From NCBI GenBank assembly GCA_026706815.1, contig JAPOYA010000043.1, positions 1-33,666 on the forward strand: 33,666 nucleotides of DNA, in the 5' to 3' direction. The notes beneath the pieces are model-generated. The model was given only the letters and a program-made list of their open reading frames with translations. It ran no database searches and was not told the DNA's origin. The stretch is from Acidimicrobiaceae bacterium (GTDB taxonomy: Bacteria; Actinomycetota; Acidimicrobiia; Acidimicrobiales; Aldehydirespiratoraceae). A program made the translations under genes and the position numbers. Shown in pieces: positions 1 through 7,692 of the stretch; position 1 is the stretch's first letter, and every line of letters begins with the position of its first letter.

Positions 1-18
1 AGTTAGGATGACAATCTA

Positions 19-342
19 ATGACACGAACAGAATCAACCGACGAGGCAAAAACAGGCGAGTCGGTAGACCAAAGACCACGACTGTTCTCTGTCGATGCAA
101 TGACTGCGGACTACCTCTTCGGTTTGCCCCTGCTGGCGTGGGCTTGGATTGCCCTGACTCAGTCTCCATTGCGAAACGCCATATCGCTGGGGTGTTACAT
201 CGCCTGGGTGCTCGGCGATCTGTTGATCTATCGAATCAGACACCGTGTTATGCCTCCCCGGCCAACATGGGGCAAACACAACCGCTGGACGGTCCCACTG
301 CTCTTCATTGTCTTGATCGTAGGGGCGATCCAGAACCTCTAG
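19..342 (+). CDS. small hypothetical membrane protein
   Basis: A 107-residue protein of unknown function. A hydrophilic N-terminal tail of about 30 residues is followed by three hydrophobic stretches (roughly residues 32-47, 54-71 and 90-106) that look like membrane segments. A basic loop with several Arg, Pro and His residues (about 72-88) lies between the second and third. The ATG has an AGGATG-like ribosome site about 8 bases upstream, which supports this start. No catalytic motif is visible. It stands alone just before an insertion-sequence remnant, so it could belong to an operon that begins outside the window. The pattern resembles small actinobacterial membrane proteins in general; I do not recognise a specific family. 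Confidence 0.65.
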   Translation: MTRTESTDEAKTGESVDQRPRLFSVDAMTADYLFGLPLLAWAWIALTQSPLRNAISLGCYIAWVLGDLLIYRIRHRVMPPRPTWGKHNRWTVPLLFIVLIVGAIQNL

Positions 343-354
343 TGGTTCGTCGTT

Positions 355-756
355 GGGCCTGTCAGGAATTTTGTGTATCGGGCGTGATCTGAGGGTCCGC
401 GGCCGGGTGCTGGGGGCCGGGAAGGATCATGTCTATGACTGGTCAGGATATGCCGGCTGCGACGGTGGAAGGGGCTGCCGGTGAGTCGGCGATGCAGGAC
501 TGGGCTGAGCTGTTGGTTGAGCGTGCCCGTGTCGAGGGTGTGGAGCTGACCGGCGACGGCGGCTTGTTGACTGGGCTGGTCCGTCAGGTGCTCCAGACCG
601 AGCTGGAGGTCGAGATGGCCGACCACCTGGGCTATGAGCGCCACGCTGTGAAGGGCCGCGGGTCGGGGAACTCGCGCAACGGCTCGTCGCCCGAGCGGGT
701 CACCACCGGGATCGGCGAGGTCGATCTGCGGGTGCCCCGCGACCGGGCGGGCACGT
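355..756 (+). mobile_element. truncated IS256-family insertion sequence (left part)
   Basis: This stretch holds the apparent left end of an IS256-type element, beginning near GGGCCTGTCAGGAATTTTGT at 355, and the first part of its transposase gene. The element stops abruptly near 756. The sequence after that no longer encodes transposase and runs into a small gene on the other strand. No right terminal repeat or target-site duplication can be identified, so it is a dead fragment left by a deletion or rearrangement. The left boundary is set by resemblance to terminal repeats of this family, not by a matching right end, so it is approximate. Confidence 0.65.
429..756 (+). pseudogene. IS256-family transposase, N-terminal fragment
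   Basis: About 109 codons match the N-terminal domain of IS256 (mutator-type, Transposase_mut) transposases. The typical run includes LLTGLVRQVLQTELEVEM, then DHLGYERH, then GSGNSRNGSSPERV and a VDLRVPRDRAGTF segment. A full transposase is about 400 residues with a DDE catalytic domain further on. Here homology is lost immediately after RAGTF near 756, so all three catalytic acidic residues are missing. The reading frame stays open to 893, but that tail is antisense to the 827-1096 gene and is not transposase. The fragment cannot transpose unless helped in trans, and it lacks a right end. Confidence 0.85.
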
Positions 757-826
757 TTTTGCGAGACCAACTGCCTCCCCGACCGTCAAAACCGCTCGAT
801 CTGCGGGTCTGGCCTGCGGCGCTGAG

Positions 827-1096
827 TCAGTCGACGGAGATCTGGGCCATCAACGCGGCGCGCTGCTCATCGAAGGTGTCGAGATCCATCTGACCGTCGT
901 CGTAGCGGCGGTGCAGATCCTCGATGCGGGCCATCACATCGTCGTTCGACAACTTGGGGCCGTCGACGACTTCTTCGCTATCGGAATCGTCGAGGAACTC
1001 GCTCTTGTCGAGACGCTTCTCTCTTTTGGCCTGTGCCTTGGCCTTCTTGGCCATGTCGCGCTGCCGTTTCGCAAAACTGGATCGTCCGGTTGCCAT
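827..1096 (-). CDS. small Lys/Arg-rich conserved hypothetical protein
   Basis: An 89-residue protein. The N-terminal third is strongly basic (FAKRQRDMAKKAKAQAKREK around residues 8-27), the middle is acidic (about 32-45), and the C-terminal half is an amphipathic helical segment. The start is taken at 1096 because a GGAGAGGAG ribosome site lies just upstream. The frame extends further to 1252, but that part is low in recognisable sequence and would overlap the P450 start. The basic helix suggests nucleic-acid or ribosome contact, but no function is known to me. It faces away from the P450 gene with about 104 bp between the starts, so that gap probably holds divergent promoters. Confidence 0.75.
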   Translation of the reverse strand: MATGRSSFAKRQRDMAKKAKAQAKREKRLDKSEFLDDSDSEEVVDGPKLSNDDVMARIEDLHRRYDDGQMDLDTFDEQRAALMAQISVD

Positions 1097-1200
1097 TGCG
1101 GGCTCCTCTCCGGTCGGCGACGCATTGACCTTGACCGACTGTTGAGGGTACGAGCACCGGCACCTATTCTCCAACGAAAGGCGCGCGATAAGTTGTCGGT

Positions 1201-2433
1201 GTGAGCATCGACACGAAACCCGACCCACTGGCGCTGCACCGGCCGGAGACATACGTCGACGCGCCGCCGCACGACCTTTTCACGCGTCTGCGTCGTGAGG
1301 AACCAGTCGTATTTCAAGAGATGGAGGACGAGCCCGGCTACTGGGCGGTCCTGCGGCACGCCGACGTGGTGCATGTCGCCAAACACCCTGAGATCTTCTC
1401 GGCCCACAAAGGCGGAGTGGTGATCGAGAACCTGGATCCACCCGGCCTCGCGCAGATGCGGGACATGTTGTTGGCCATGGACCCGCCCCGCCACACCGCC
1501 TACCGACAACCCATCTCACCAGAGTTCAAAGCCCGGGTGATCGGCGCTATGGAAGAGCGAATCCGCACCATCACAACAGAGATCCTCGACCGCGCCGAGG
1601 TTCTGGCTGAAGAAGCAGAGGGTCGCGAGGTCGAGTTCGTCCACGACGTCTGCGCCCATCTGCCCAGCCAGGTCGTTGGAGAGCTCATGGGGCTGCCGCA
1701 ACAGGATTGGCCCGCGATTCACGCCATGGCCGAACGCAACAGCGGAGGGCAGGATCCCGATATCGCAGCCGCAGAGGAACGCGGCTCATCGAGCATCGAC
1801 ATGGCCATGTACGCCATGGCGTTCGCAGCCAAGCGCCGAAACGAGCCATTGCAAGGCGATCTGACCGATCTGCTTCTCGGTACGGAGTTCGACGGCAAGT
1901 TGATGACCGACATCGACTTCGGTCGTTTCTTCGTGCAGTTGGTCACTGCGGGCAACGACACCACGCGCACCATGTTGTCGAGCGGCCTGCTCGCCCTTCT
2001 GCGACATCCCGACCAGCTGCAACTCCTGCGCGATGACCGGGCACTGATGCCCAAGGCAGTCGAGGAGATCTTGCGGTGGGCCAACCCTTTGCACTATTTC
2101 CGTCGCACCGCGCTTGTCGACACCGAAATCGGCTGCAAGAAAATCGCGGCGGGTGACAAGGTCGCGATGATCTACACGTCCGCCAACCGCGACGAGGCGG
2201 TATTCGAGAACCCACAGGAGTTCGACATCACCCGAGACCCCAACCATCATCTCTCCTTCGGCTTCGGCGCCCATTTCTGCCTTGGGGTTCACTTGGCCCG
2301 CCTCGAGGGTCGAGTCTTCTTCGACGAGGTTCTCAAACGCTGGTCACACATCGAGTTGACCGGCGAGCCGAAACGCCAGCAGTCGAACCTCAACAACTCT
2401 CTGAAACACCTCCCGGTCCGCCTGGTTCGCTAG
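1201..2433 (+). CDS. cytochrome P450
   Basis: A soluble bacterial P450 of 410 residues, the usual length. It would insert one oxygen atom into an organic substrate using electrons from a ferredoxin/reductase pair; no such partner is encoded nearby. Landmarks are all present: the I-helix AGNDTTR (residues 250-256) with the oxygen-activating Thr, the K-helix ExxR as EEILR (288-292), and the haem loop FGFGAHFCLG with the axial Cys at 360. The AGNDTTR form and general layout resemble the CYP125/CYP142-like group that hydroxylates sterols or terpenoids, but the substrate cannot be read from sequence. The start is GTG with no clear ribosome site, so it may be leaderless. The last four bases (CTAG) overlap the end of the convergent SDR gene. 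Confidence 0.93.
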   Translation: MSIDTKPDPLALHRPETYVDAPPHDLFTRLRREEPVVFQEMEDEPGYWAVLRHADVVHVAKHPEIFSAHKGGVVIENLDPPGLAQMRDMLLAMDPPRHTAYRQPISPEFKARVIGAMEERIRTITTEILDRAEVLAEEAEGREVEFVHDVCAHLPSQVVGELMGLPQQDWPAIHAMAERNSGGQDPDIAAAEERGSSSIDMAMYAMAFAAKRRNEPLQGDLTDLLLGTEFDGKLMTDIDFGRFFVQLVTAGNDTTRTMLSSGLLALLRHPDQLQLLRDDRALMPKAVEEILRWANPLHYFRRTALVDTEIGCKKIAAGDKVAMIYTSANRDEAVFENPQEFDITRDPNHHLSFGFGAHFCLGVHLARLEGRVFFDEVLKRWSHIELTGEPKRQQSNLNNSLKHLPVRLVR

Positions 2434-3245
2434 TGCCGCCCCCACGCAGTGTTCTCAGCGACGGTGGAGAGGCCTCCGCCGACGGGCACGACCGCGCCGG
2501 TGACATAGGAGGCGGCGGCAGACGCCAGGTAGATCGCCACTCCGGCCATGTCATCGGGCATGCCGATCCTGCCGAGGGGTACATCCCGGGCGATATCGGC
2601 GCGAGCCTTGGGATCGTTGAGGGCGAAGGCCATCATCTGCGAATCGAACGGCCCGGGGGCGATGGCGTTGACCGTGATGTGCTCGCTGGCCAGTTGTTTG
2701 GCAAGGTGGCGGGTCAGCATGTGCACCGCTGCTTTCGACGACGAATAGGAGAACGTGTCCATCTCCGGCGGGGTCAGTCCGTTGACCGAACCGGTGTTGA
2801 TTATTCGGGCGGGGTGTGACTCTTGGGCCGCGGCGCGAAGCAGCGGCAGCAACCGTTGAGTGAGAAAGAACACTCCTCGGACGTTCACGTTCATGACCTT
2901 GTCCCACCCCAGGGTGCTGAAGTCGTCCAGCGGTTGACCCCACGACGCGCCAGCGTTGTTGACCAGAATGTCCAGCGAATCCCAGCGTTCATTGACTGCG
3001 GCGGCAAGATGACCGATGCCCTCGTCAGTGGAGAGGTCGCTGGGAACCGCGACGCAGGTTCCTTTCGTCGACATCTCATCAGCGGCCGCTGTGACTTGTT
3101 CGATCTTGCGTGCGGTGATGATCACCTCACATCCGGCGTCGAGCATCCCCTCCGCGATCATCCTGCCGATACCGCGGCTACCGCCTGTTACAACGGCACG
3201 CCGACCCTCAAGGCCGAACAGTGAAGTGAGGCGATTGATGTCCAT
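2430..3245 (-). CDS. short-chain dehydrogenase/reductase (SDR)
   Basis: A 271-residue classical SDR that should oxidise an alcohol or reduce a ketone with NAD(P). Visible motifs are the cofactor loop TGGSRGIG (20-27), NNAG (96-99), and the catalytic Ser153, Tyr167 and Lys171 in YSSSK. The C-terminal part ends in the VPVGGG-type segment typical of the family. The ATG has AAGGAG a few bases upstream. The gene is convergent with the P450 gene and divergent from the dienelactone hydrolase gene, with only about 60 bp between the latter starts. It could act on a P450-made alcohol, but this is inferred from position only. Confidence 0.92.
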   Translation of the reverse strand: MDINRLTSLFGLEGRRAVVTGGSRGIGRMIAEGMLDAGCEVIITARKIEQVTAAADEMSTKGTCVAVPSDLSTDEGIGHLAAAVNERWDSLDILVNNAGASWGQPLDDFSTLGWDKVMNVNVRGVFFLTQRLLPLLRAAAQESHPARIINTGSVNGLTPPEMDTFSYSSSKAAVHMLTRHLAKQLASEHITVNAIAPGPFDSQMMAFALNDPKARADIARDVPLGRIGMPDDMAGVAIYLASAAASYVTGAVVPVGGGLSTVAENTAWGRH

Positions 3246-3306
3246 AAGAGCTCCTTAACGATCCGCAGACCTGCGCCAGCACCCTAACGCCCTTAAACTC
3301 CGAGCC

Positions 3307-4017
3307 ATGCCAACAACAACAGACCACGTAATATCTAGCGCCTCAGGCGACATTCCCTCAATCCTGTGCACTCCCGACAGCGGCAGCGGACCCGGTGTCG
3401 TGTTGATCCAGGAGATCTTCGGAGTCAACGACTACATCCGTAGCGTTGCCGAACGTCTCGCCAACGAGGGCTGCGTCGTACTGGCACCCCACATGTACTG
3501 GCGGATCCAGCACCCGTTCCGCGTCGATGCCCGCGGCCCGGAGGACTTGGGGCCGGCCTTCGAAATCGCCAACCAGCATCCCCCGGAGGACGGCGTCGCC
3601 GACATCGGCGCGGCGCTTGACCACCTGTCAAGCCATTCCGCGGTGAAGGGCGGGGTCGCCGTGATGGGGTTCTGCTTCGGCGGCTCGATGACCTATCTGG
3701 CCGCAGCAGCTCACGAGCCGACGTGCGCGGTGTCGTACTACGGCTCAATGATCGGCGAGAACCTCGACAAGGCTTCCGGGATCACCTGCCCGATCCTGTT
3801 CCACTTCGGCGATGACGACCCCTTCTTGCCCAACGAGCATGTTGACGGTCTTCGCACAGCCACCGAGGGGATGGCCAACGTTGAGATCCTGGTGCAGGAA
3901 GGGGCTGGTCATGCTTTCGACAACGACAAGAACCCGATGTTCGCCAACCCGTCGGCCGCGGACGCTTCCCGGGCCCGCACCTCAGAGTTCCTCAAGACAC
4001 ACCTGAAAGCAACCTAG
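3307..4017 (+). CDS. dienelactone hydrolase family protein
   Basis: A 236-residue alpha/beta hydrolase of the dienelactone hydrolase family. Carboxymethylenebutenolidase hydrolyses dienelactone to maleylacetate in chlorocatechol breakdown, but many family members act on other esters or lactones. The active-site set is visible: the nucleophile Cys123 in GFCFGG, Asp171 in the HFGDDDP segment, His202 in GAGHAF, and Glu36 in the QEIFG motif that tunes the Cys in characterised enzymes. No signal peptide is seen, so it is cytoplasmic. The stop shares a CTAG with the convergent TauD-type gene. No ring-cleavage dioxygenase lies nearby, so the true substrate is open. Confidence 0.9.
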   Translation: MPTTTDHVISSASGDIPSILCTPDSGSGPGVVLIQEIFGVNDYIRSVAERLANEGCVVLAPHMYWRIQHPFRVDARGPEDLGPAFEIANQHPPEDGVADIGAALDHLSSHSAVKGGVAVMGFCFGGSMTYLAAAAHEPTCAVSYYGSMIGENLDKASGITCPILFHFGDDDPFLPNEHVDGLRTATEGMANVEILVQEGAGHAFDNDKNPMFANPSAADASRARTSEFLKTHLKAT

Positions 4018-4889
4018 AACTCGTAGCCGCCGATGCCGTAGAAACCGCTCGAGGCGGTCTTGGGAGTGCGGTGACGGGGCAGGATCTCCGCGTCATCGGG
4101 CGGAGTTGGATCGTCGCCGAGCACCGTGGCGCGGCGTAAGACCCTGCGCTCAGAAGTGTCGTCAACCACTGAGTGCAAAGTGACCCGCTCATCCCAGAGC
4201 ACCACATCGCCCACGTTCCAACGCCAGCGGCAACTGAACTTCACCTGCTCCTCCCAGCGGAACAGGAAAGACAGGAGGTTCTGTGATTCGGGCCGCGAGA
4301 GCTGAGGGATGCGCCGACTGAACTGCTTGTTGACATACAGGCTCTTGCGCCCGGTATCAGGATGCACCCGCACGACGGGATGCTCTGCCGCGGGCGCTCC
4401 GCCGGTGCGCGTGTCCTCGTGCAGACAGGTCAACCCTTCGAGAAACTGCTTCATTGCCACCGACAACGAGTCGTAGACCTCATAGCAGTTGATCCACATC
4501 GTGTCGCCGCCCCACGGCGGGGACTCGACCATGTGCAACAGCGCGGCAACGGGGGGATGGTCCGAGCAGGTGAAGTCGGTGTGCCAGACATCGGCCTTGG
4601 GAGTCGTCGAAGTGTCGAGCACTATCACTTCGGGAATCTCGGGATCGACCTTGTCGAGGTAGGGGTGAACCTCAAGGGGGCCGAAGGCCGCTGCAATGTC
4701 GCGCAGGCCCTCAGCGGTCGGATCCAACCCGGGCATGAAGAGAACCAGATTCTCGTTCAGTGCCTCCTTCAACTCGTCGGCCACAGCACTGACCGCACTG
4801 AAGTCAAGACCGATGACTTCCGCTCCCAGCGAGCCGGCGATCGGTCGAACCTCAAGTTGGGCGGGTGCCGACACAGATGATGATCCCAT
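4014..4889 (-). CDS. TauD/TfdA-type Fe(II)/2-oxoglutarate dioxygenase
   Basis: A member of the TauD/TfdA family, which couples 2-oxoglutarate decarboxylation to hydroxylation of a substrate. Substrates in the family range from taurine and 2,4-D to alkyl sulfates. The iron-binding facial triad is visible as His103 and Asp105 in the WHTD segment and a distal His239 in TLHS, followed by an Arg-rich RRVLRR stretch that should hold the 2-oxoglutarate carboxylate. The frame runs upstream to 5012, but the family-like sequence begins at the ATG at 4889, which gives 291 residues, close to the usual size. Its 3' end overlaps the dienelactone hydrolase by four bases. The substrate is not determinable; no taurine transporter is present. 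Confidence 0.88.
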   Translation of the reverse strand: MGSSSVSAPAQLEVRPIAGSLGAEVIGLDFSAVSAVADELKEALNENLVLFMPGLDPTAEGLRDIAAAFGPLEVHPYLDKVDPEIPEVIVLDTSTTPKADVWHTDFTCSDHPPVAALLHMVESPPWGGDTMWINCYEVYDSLSVAMKQFLEGLTCLHEDTRTGGAPAAEHPVVRVHPDTGRKSLYVNKQFSRRIPQLSRPESQNLLSFLFRWEEQVKFSCRWRWNVGDVVLWDERVTLHSVVDDTSERRVLRRATVLGDDPTPPDDAEILPRHRTPKTASSGFYGIGGYEF

Positions 4890-5110
4890 GGGGGCAAGCC
4901 TAGCTCCCCGGCAGAACCGGCGAAATTTCGGGGCCTCACCGGGAATGGCCCAGATCAAGGTTTCCAAGGCGACACCGCAATAGCCCGTGCAGTCAGAGAA
5001 ATCGTCCCGCAATATCGACTCATCTAGACCGAGCCGAACGCAGTTCTGCAGTGAGCCGGGGCCTCTGAACAGCGGCCACGATTAGAGCACCGCTACGGAG
5101 ACGGCCTCAG
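4890..5110. other. non-coding gap before the TauD-type gene
   Basis: About 220 bp without a supported gene, lying upstream of the TauD-type start and downstream of the LysR stop (both on the minus strand). It should contain the promoter of the dioxygenase gene. I see no convincing promoter hexamers, no strong hairpin and no remnant coding sequence. Confidence 0.4.
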
Positions 5111-6025
5111 TCACGAGAGCTGTGTCTGTGCGAAGACCGTGTCGATCAGTTCTTTGAGAGCACTTGCGACGATAGCCGACGGTTCATCAACGCGGATCAA
5201 ACAGAGGAGCTGCACGCCGGCCTCTGGATCGGAGAGGGACACGAACGTCAGATCCGGTAGGCGCAGGGACTGCACACCCGCCGGCACCAGCGCCACACCT
5301 TCGCCCGCTGCGACGAGACCCAGGATGGTCGTGTATTCGGTGGCTTCAATCGCAGGCGAGTAGTCGACCCCATGGGGCGCCAACATAACGCGCAACCTGG
5401 CGTGCAGCGTCGGGGACTGCTCCCGCGAGAAACCCACGAACTCATCCTCACGCAAGTCGCCGAGGCGGATTGAGGACTCGCCCGCGAGTCGATGGCTGCT
5501 CGGCATCGCCGCGACCAGCGGTTCATTGTCAAGGACCGTTGCCTCCAAACCGGCATTGTCGAGGGTGATACGAGCAATCCCGATGTCGATTCTTCCGACC
5601 ACCAGCGCCTCGGCCTGTTCATCAGAGGACATCGTGTGGAGTTGCAGCGTCACCGCCGGGCTCGACTGCCGAAACCGGTGCAGGAAGCGCGGCACGAACT
5701 CATAAGCGGCCGAGTCGACAAATCCGACCCGCAGGTGTCCCCGCTGGCCGGCTCGCAGTTCTGCGGCAGCCCGTGCCACTCCTTGCGCGGTGACAAGGAG
5801 ATGCCGGGCATGGGGCAGCAAAGCCGACCCTCCCGGAGTCAGCGATACGCGCCGTGTGGTGCGTTCGAAGAGTCGCAGCCCGAGATATGACTCGAGTTGA
5901 CGGATCTGTTGACTCAATGCGGGTTGGGCGACATGAAGGATCTCAGCGGCACGACCAAAGTGCAGCTCGTCAGCAACAGTCACGAAGTAGTTCAACCGCC
6001 GAAGGGTCAACGCCTGAGGATCCAT
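5111..6025 (-). CDS. LysR-family transcriptional regulator
   Basis: A 304-residue LysR-type regulator. The N-terminal winged helix-turn-helix is clear: a LRRLNYFVTVADELHFGRAA segment, then AQPALSQQIRQLE and LGLRLFERTTRRVSLTPGG. A periplasmic-binding-like effector domain follows from about residue 90. The start is placed at the ATG at 6025; a GTG at 6031 is also possible. Regulators of this class usually control a divergent neighbour, which here is the sarcosine oxidase operon. The AT-rich sequence between them contains dyads that could be its operator. The effector could be sarcosine, glycine or a related amine, which is inference. Confidence 0.92.
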   Translation of the reverse strand: MDPQALTLRRLNYFVTVADELHFGRAAEILHVAQPALSQQIRQLESYLGLRLFERTTRRVSLTPGGSALLPHARHLLVTAQGVARAAAELRAGQRGHLRVGFVDSAAYEFVPRFLHRFRQSSPAVTLQLHTMSSDEQAEALVVGRIDIGIARITLDNAGLEATVLDNEPLVAAMPSSHRLAGESSIRLGDLREDEFVGFSREQSPTLHARLRVMLAPHGVDYSPAIEATEYTTILGLVAAGEGVALVPAGVQSLRLPDLTFVSLSDPEAGVQLLCLIRVDEPSAIVASALKELIDTVFAQTQLS

Positions 6026-6068
6026 AATCACAACATCTTAATTATGACGAAACAAGTAATTGAATTAT
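6024..6068. promoter_or_regulatory. candidate LysR operator / divergent promoter region
   Basis: This stretch is strikingly AT-rich in a GC-rich region. ATAAT at 6024-6028 is repeated inverted as ATTAT at 6041-6045 with 12 bases between them. AATTA at 6040-6044 is likewise paired with TAATT at 6057-6061, again with 12 bases between. T6028 and A6040 fit the T-N11-A rule of LysR boxes. The elements lie between the LysR start and the sarcosine oxidase operon. They overlap the ATG chosen for soxB, which raises doubt about that start. Confidence 0.45.
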
Positions 6069-7390
6069 CTGAAAAATCTGCCAAACTGTCACCCGTGTTC
6101 CGAAGAAACCAGGCGCCGCGCTACTCCGCTGCAGCACTGCTTTGGCGAGGCGTTCGAAACGACAGCTGGCCACGCGTTTGGCGTGAACCGCAGCTCAAGA
6201 AGTCATACGACGCAGTCGTTGTCGGTGGTGGCGTACACGGACTCGCGACTGCGTACTATCTGGCAGCCAACCACGGCATCACAGATGTGGCCGTGCTCGA
6301 CAAGGCATACCTCGGAAGCGGCGGATCCGGACGCAACACCGCAATCGTTCGCTCGAACTACCTGACTCCCGAGGGCGTGGCCTTCTACGACCGCTCGCTC
6401 GATCTCTACAACACGATGTCGGCAGACCTGAACCTGAACGTCATGTTCTCCGAACGCGGCCACCTGACCCTCGCCCACACGGATTCGGCGGTGCGCACGA
6501 TGCGCTGGCGAGCCGAGGTCAACAAGCTGCAGGGCATCGACTCCACAGTCATCGGCCCCGACGAGATCTCCAAGATCGCCCCGAGCCTCGACACCTCGCC
6601 CAACACCCGCTACCCGATTCTCGCTGCGCTGTACCATCCCCCCGGTGGAACGATCCGCCATGACGCGGTTGTCTGGGCCTACGCCCGAGCCGCCGATGCC
6701 TACGGCGTGGACATGCACCAGAAAACCGAGGTCCAAGACATCGTCTGCGAAGGCGGCGACGGCCCCGACGGCAAGGGCCCGGGAGCAAAGGTCACCGGCG
6801 TGCGGACCTCGAAGGGCGACGTCTCGGCCCCCGTCGTGATCAACTGCACAGCCGGCTGGGCCAGCCTCATCGCCGCGATGGCCGGTATCCAACTCCCGAT
6901 CACCACACATCCGTTGCAGGCCGCGGTCACAGAACCGGTCAAGGTATTCCTGCCGACGGTGGTCGTCTCCGGTTCGCTGCACGTTTACGTCAGCCAAACC
7001 GACCGCGGCGAACTCGTCTTCGGAGCGTCAGTCGACCCGTTCGCTACCTACGACATGCGCGGAACCCTCGACTTCACCGAAGAACTTGCAGGTCACGTCC
7101 TTGAACTGATGCCTGCCGTGTCGCAAATGCGGCTGCAGCGACAGTGGGCCGGGCTTTGCGACATCACTCCCGATTACTCCCCGGTGATGGGCTTCACTCC
7201 CGTCGAGGGGTTCCTCTGCGACGTCGGCTGGGGTACATACGGTTTCAAAGCCGGGCCGGTCTCGGGTGAGCAGATGGCGAAATGCGTCGCTGATGGCGCC
7301 ACACCCGATTTGATCTCTCCCTTTGCACTGTCACGATTCAACGACGGTGTCCTTGTGGGCGAAAAGGGCGCAGCGGCGGTGGGCCACTGA
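6044..7390 (+). CDS. soxB: sarcosine oxidase beta subunit
   Basis: Beta subunit of heterotetrameric sarcosine oxidase, which turns sarcosine into glycine while feeding the methyl group to tetrahydrofolate (or releasing formaldehyde) and making H2O2. The FAD fold is marked by VVVGGGVHGLATAYYLA, followed by the family segments GRNTAIVRSNYL and GHLTLAHT. His206 in TIRHDAVVWAY matches the position that carries covalent FMN (His173) in the Corynebacterium enzyme. With the ATG at 6044 the protein has 448 residues, longer than the usual 405-420. The first 25 or so residues are unlike the family and lie over AT-rich promoter-like DNA, so an in-frame GTG at 6095 is a serious alternative. No ribosome site is evident for either. 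The stop overlaps the soxD start as TGATG. Confidence 0.93.
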   Translation: MTKQVIELSEKSAKLSPVFRRNQAPRYSAAALLWRGVRNDSWPRVWREPQLKKSYDAVVVGGGVHGLATAYYLAANHGITDVAVLDKAYLGSGGSGRNTAIVRSNYLTPEGVAFYDRSLDLYNTMSADLNLNVMFSERGHLTLAHTDSAVRTMRWRAEVNKLQGIDSTVIGPDEISKIAPSLDTSPNTRYPILAALYHPPGGTIRHDAVVWAYARAADAYGVDMHQKTEVQDIVCEGGDGPDGKGPGAKVTGVRTSKGDVSAPVVINCTAGWASLIAAMAGIQLPITTHPLQAAVTEPVKVFLPTVVVSGSLHVYVSQTDRGELVFGASVDPFATYDMRGTLDFTEELAGHVLELMPAVSQMRLQRQWAGLCDITPDYSPVMGFTPVEGFLCDVGWGTYGFKAGPVSGEQMAKCVADGATPDLISPFALSRFNDGVLVGEKGAAAVGH

Positions 7391-7692
7391 TGCTGCTCGT
7401 TCCCTGTCCTCATTGCGGTCCCCGGAACTCCGCCGACATGTCCTACCAGGGAGAGGCGTCGAGCCGACCCGATCCGTCATCGGCAACACCAGCCCAGTGG
7501 CGTGACTACCTCTATATGGAGCACAACCCCGCGGGCTGGTTGAAGGAGAACTGGTACTGCAGCAGCGGCTGCCGCCGCTTCTTCAGCGTCGAGCGCCACA
7601 CCGTCACATCGGAGTTCCGCGAGCCACCGCTGCCCGGATCCAAGACTGCCGAGCCAGGCGCCGGAACCGACCGGCAGGGAGGTGGGTCGTGA
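7390..7692 (+). CDS. soxD: sarcosine oxidase delta subunit
   Basis: The 100-residue delta subunit is a small zinc-binding part of the sarcosine oxidase tetramer. It begins directly with MLLVPCPHCGPRN; Cys6 and Cys9 are two of the zinc ligands. The second half carries the usual YLYMEHNPAGW and a W-x2-x4-C segment. In the characterised Corynebacterium enzyme the remaining ligands are His59 and Cys63. Here the matching positions read ENWYCSSGC, so Cys57 replaces the His while Cys61 is kept with the same spacing. The site would therefore be Cys4 rather than Cys3His. The gene is coupled to soxB by a TGATG overlap and to soxA by a GTGA overlap. Confidence 0.93.
   Translation: MLLVPCPHCGPRNSADMSYQGEASSRPDPSSATPAQWRDYLYMEHNPAGWLKENWYCSSGCRRFFSVERHTVTSEFREPPLPGSKTAEPGAGTDRQGGGS

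Noticed and set aside
721..808. 13-bp direct repeat TCGATCTGCGGGT as a target-site duplication of the insertion sequence
   Set aside because: One copy lies inside the transposase coding part, so it cannot be a target duplication. It may relate to the deletion end point or be chance.
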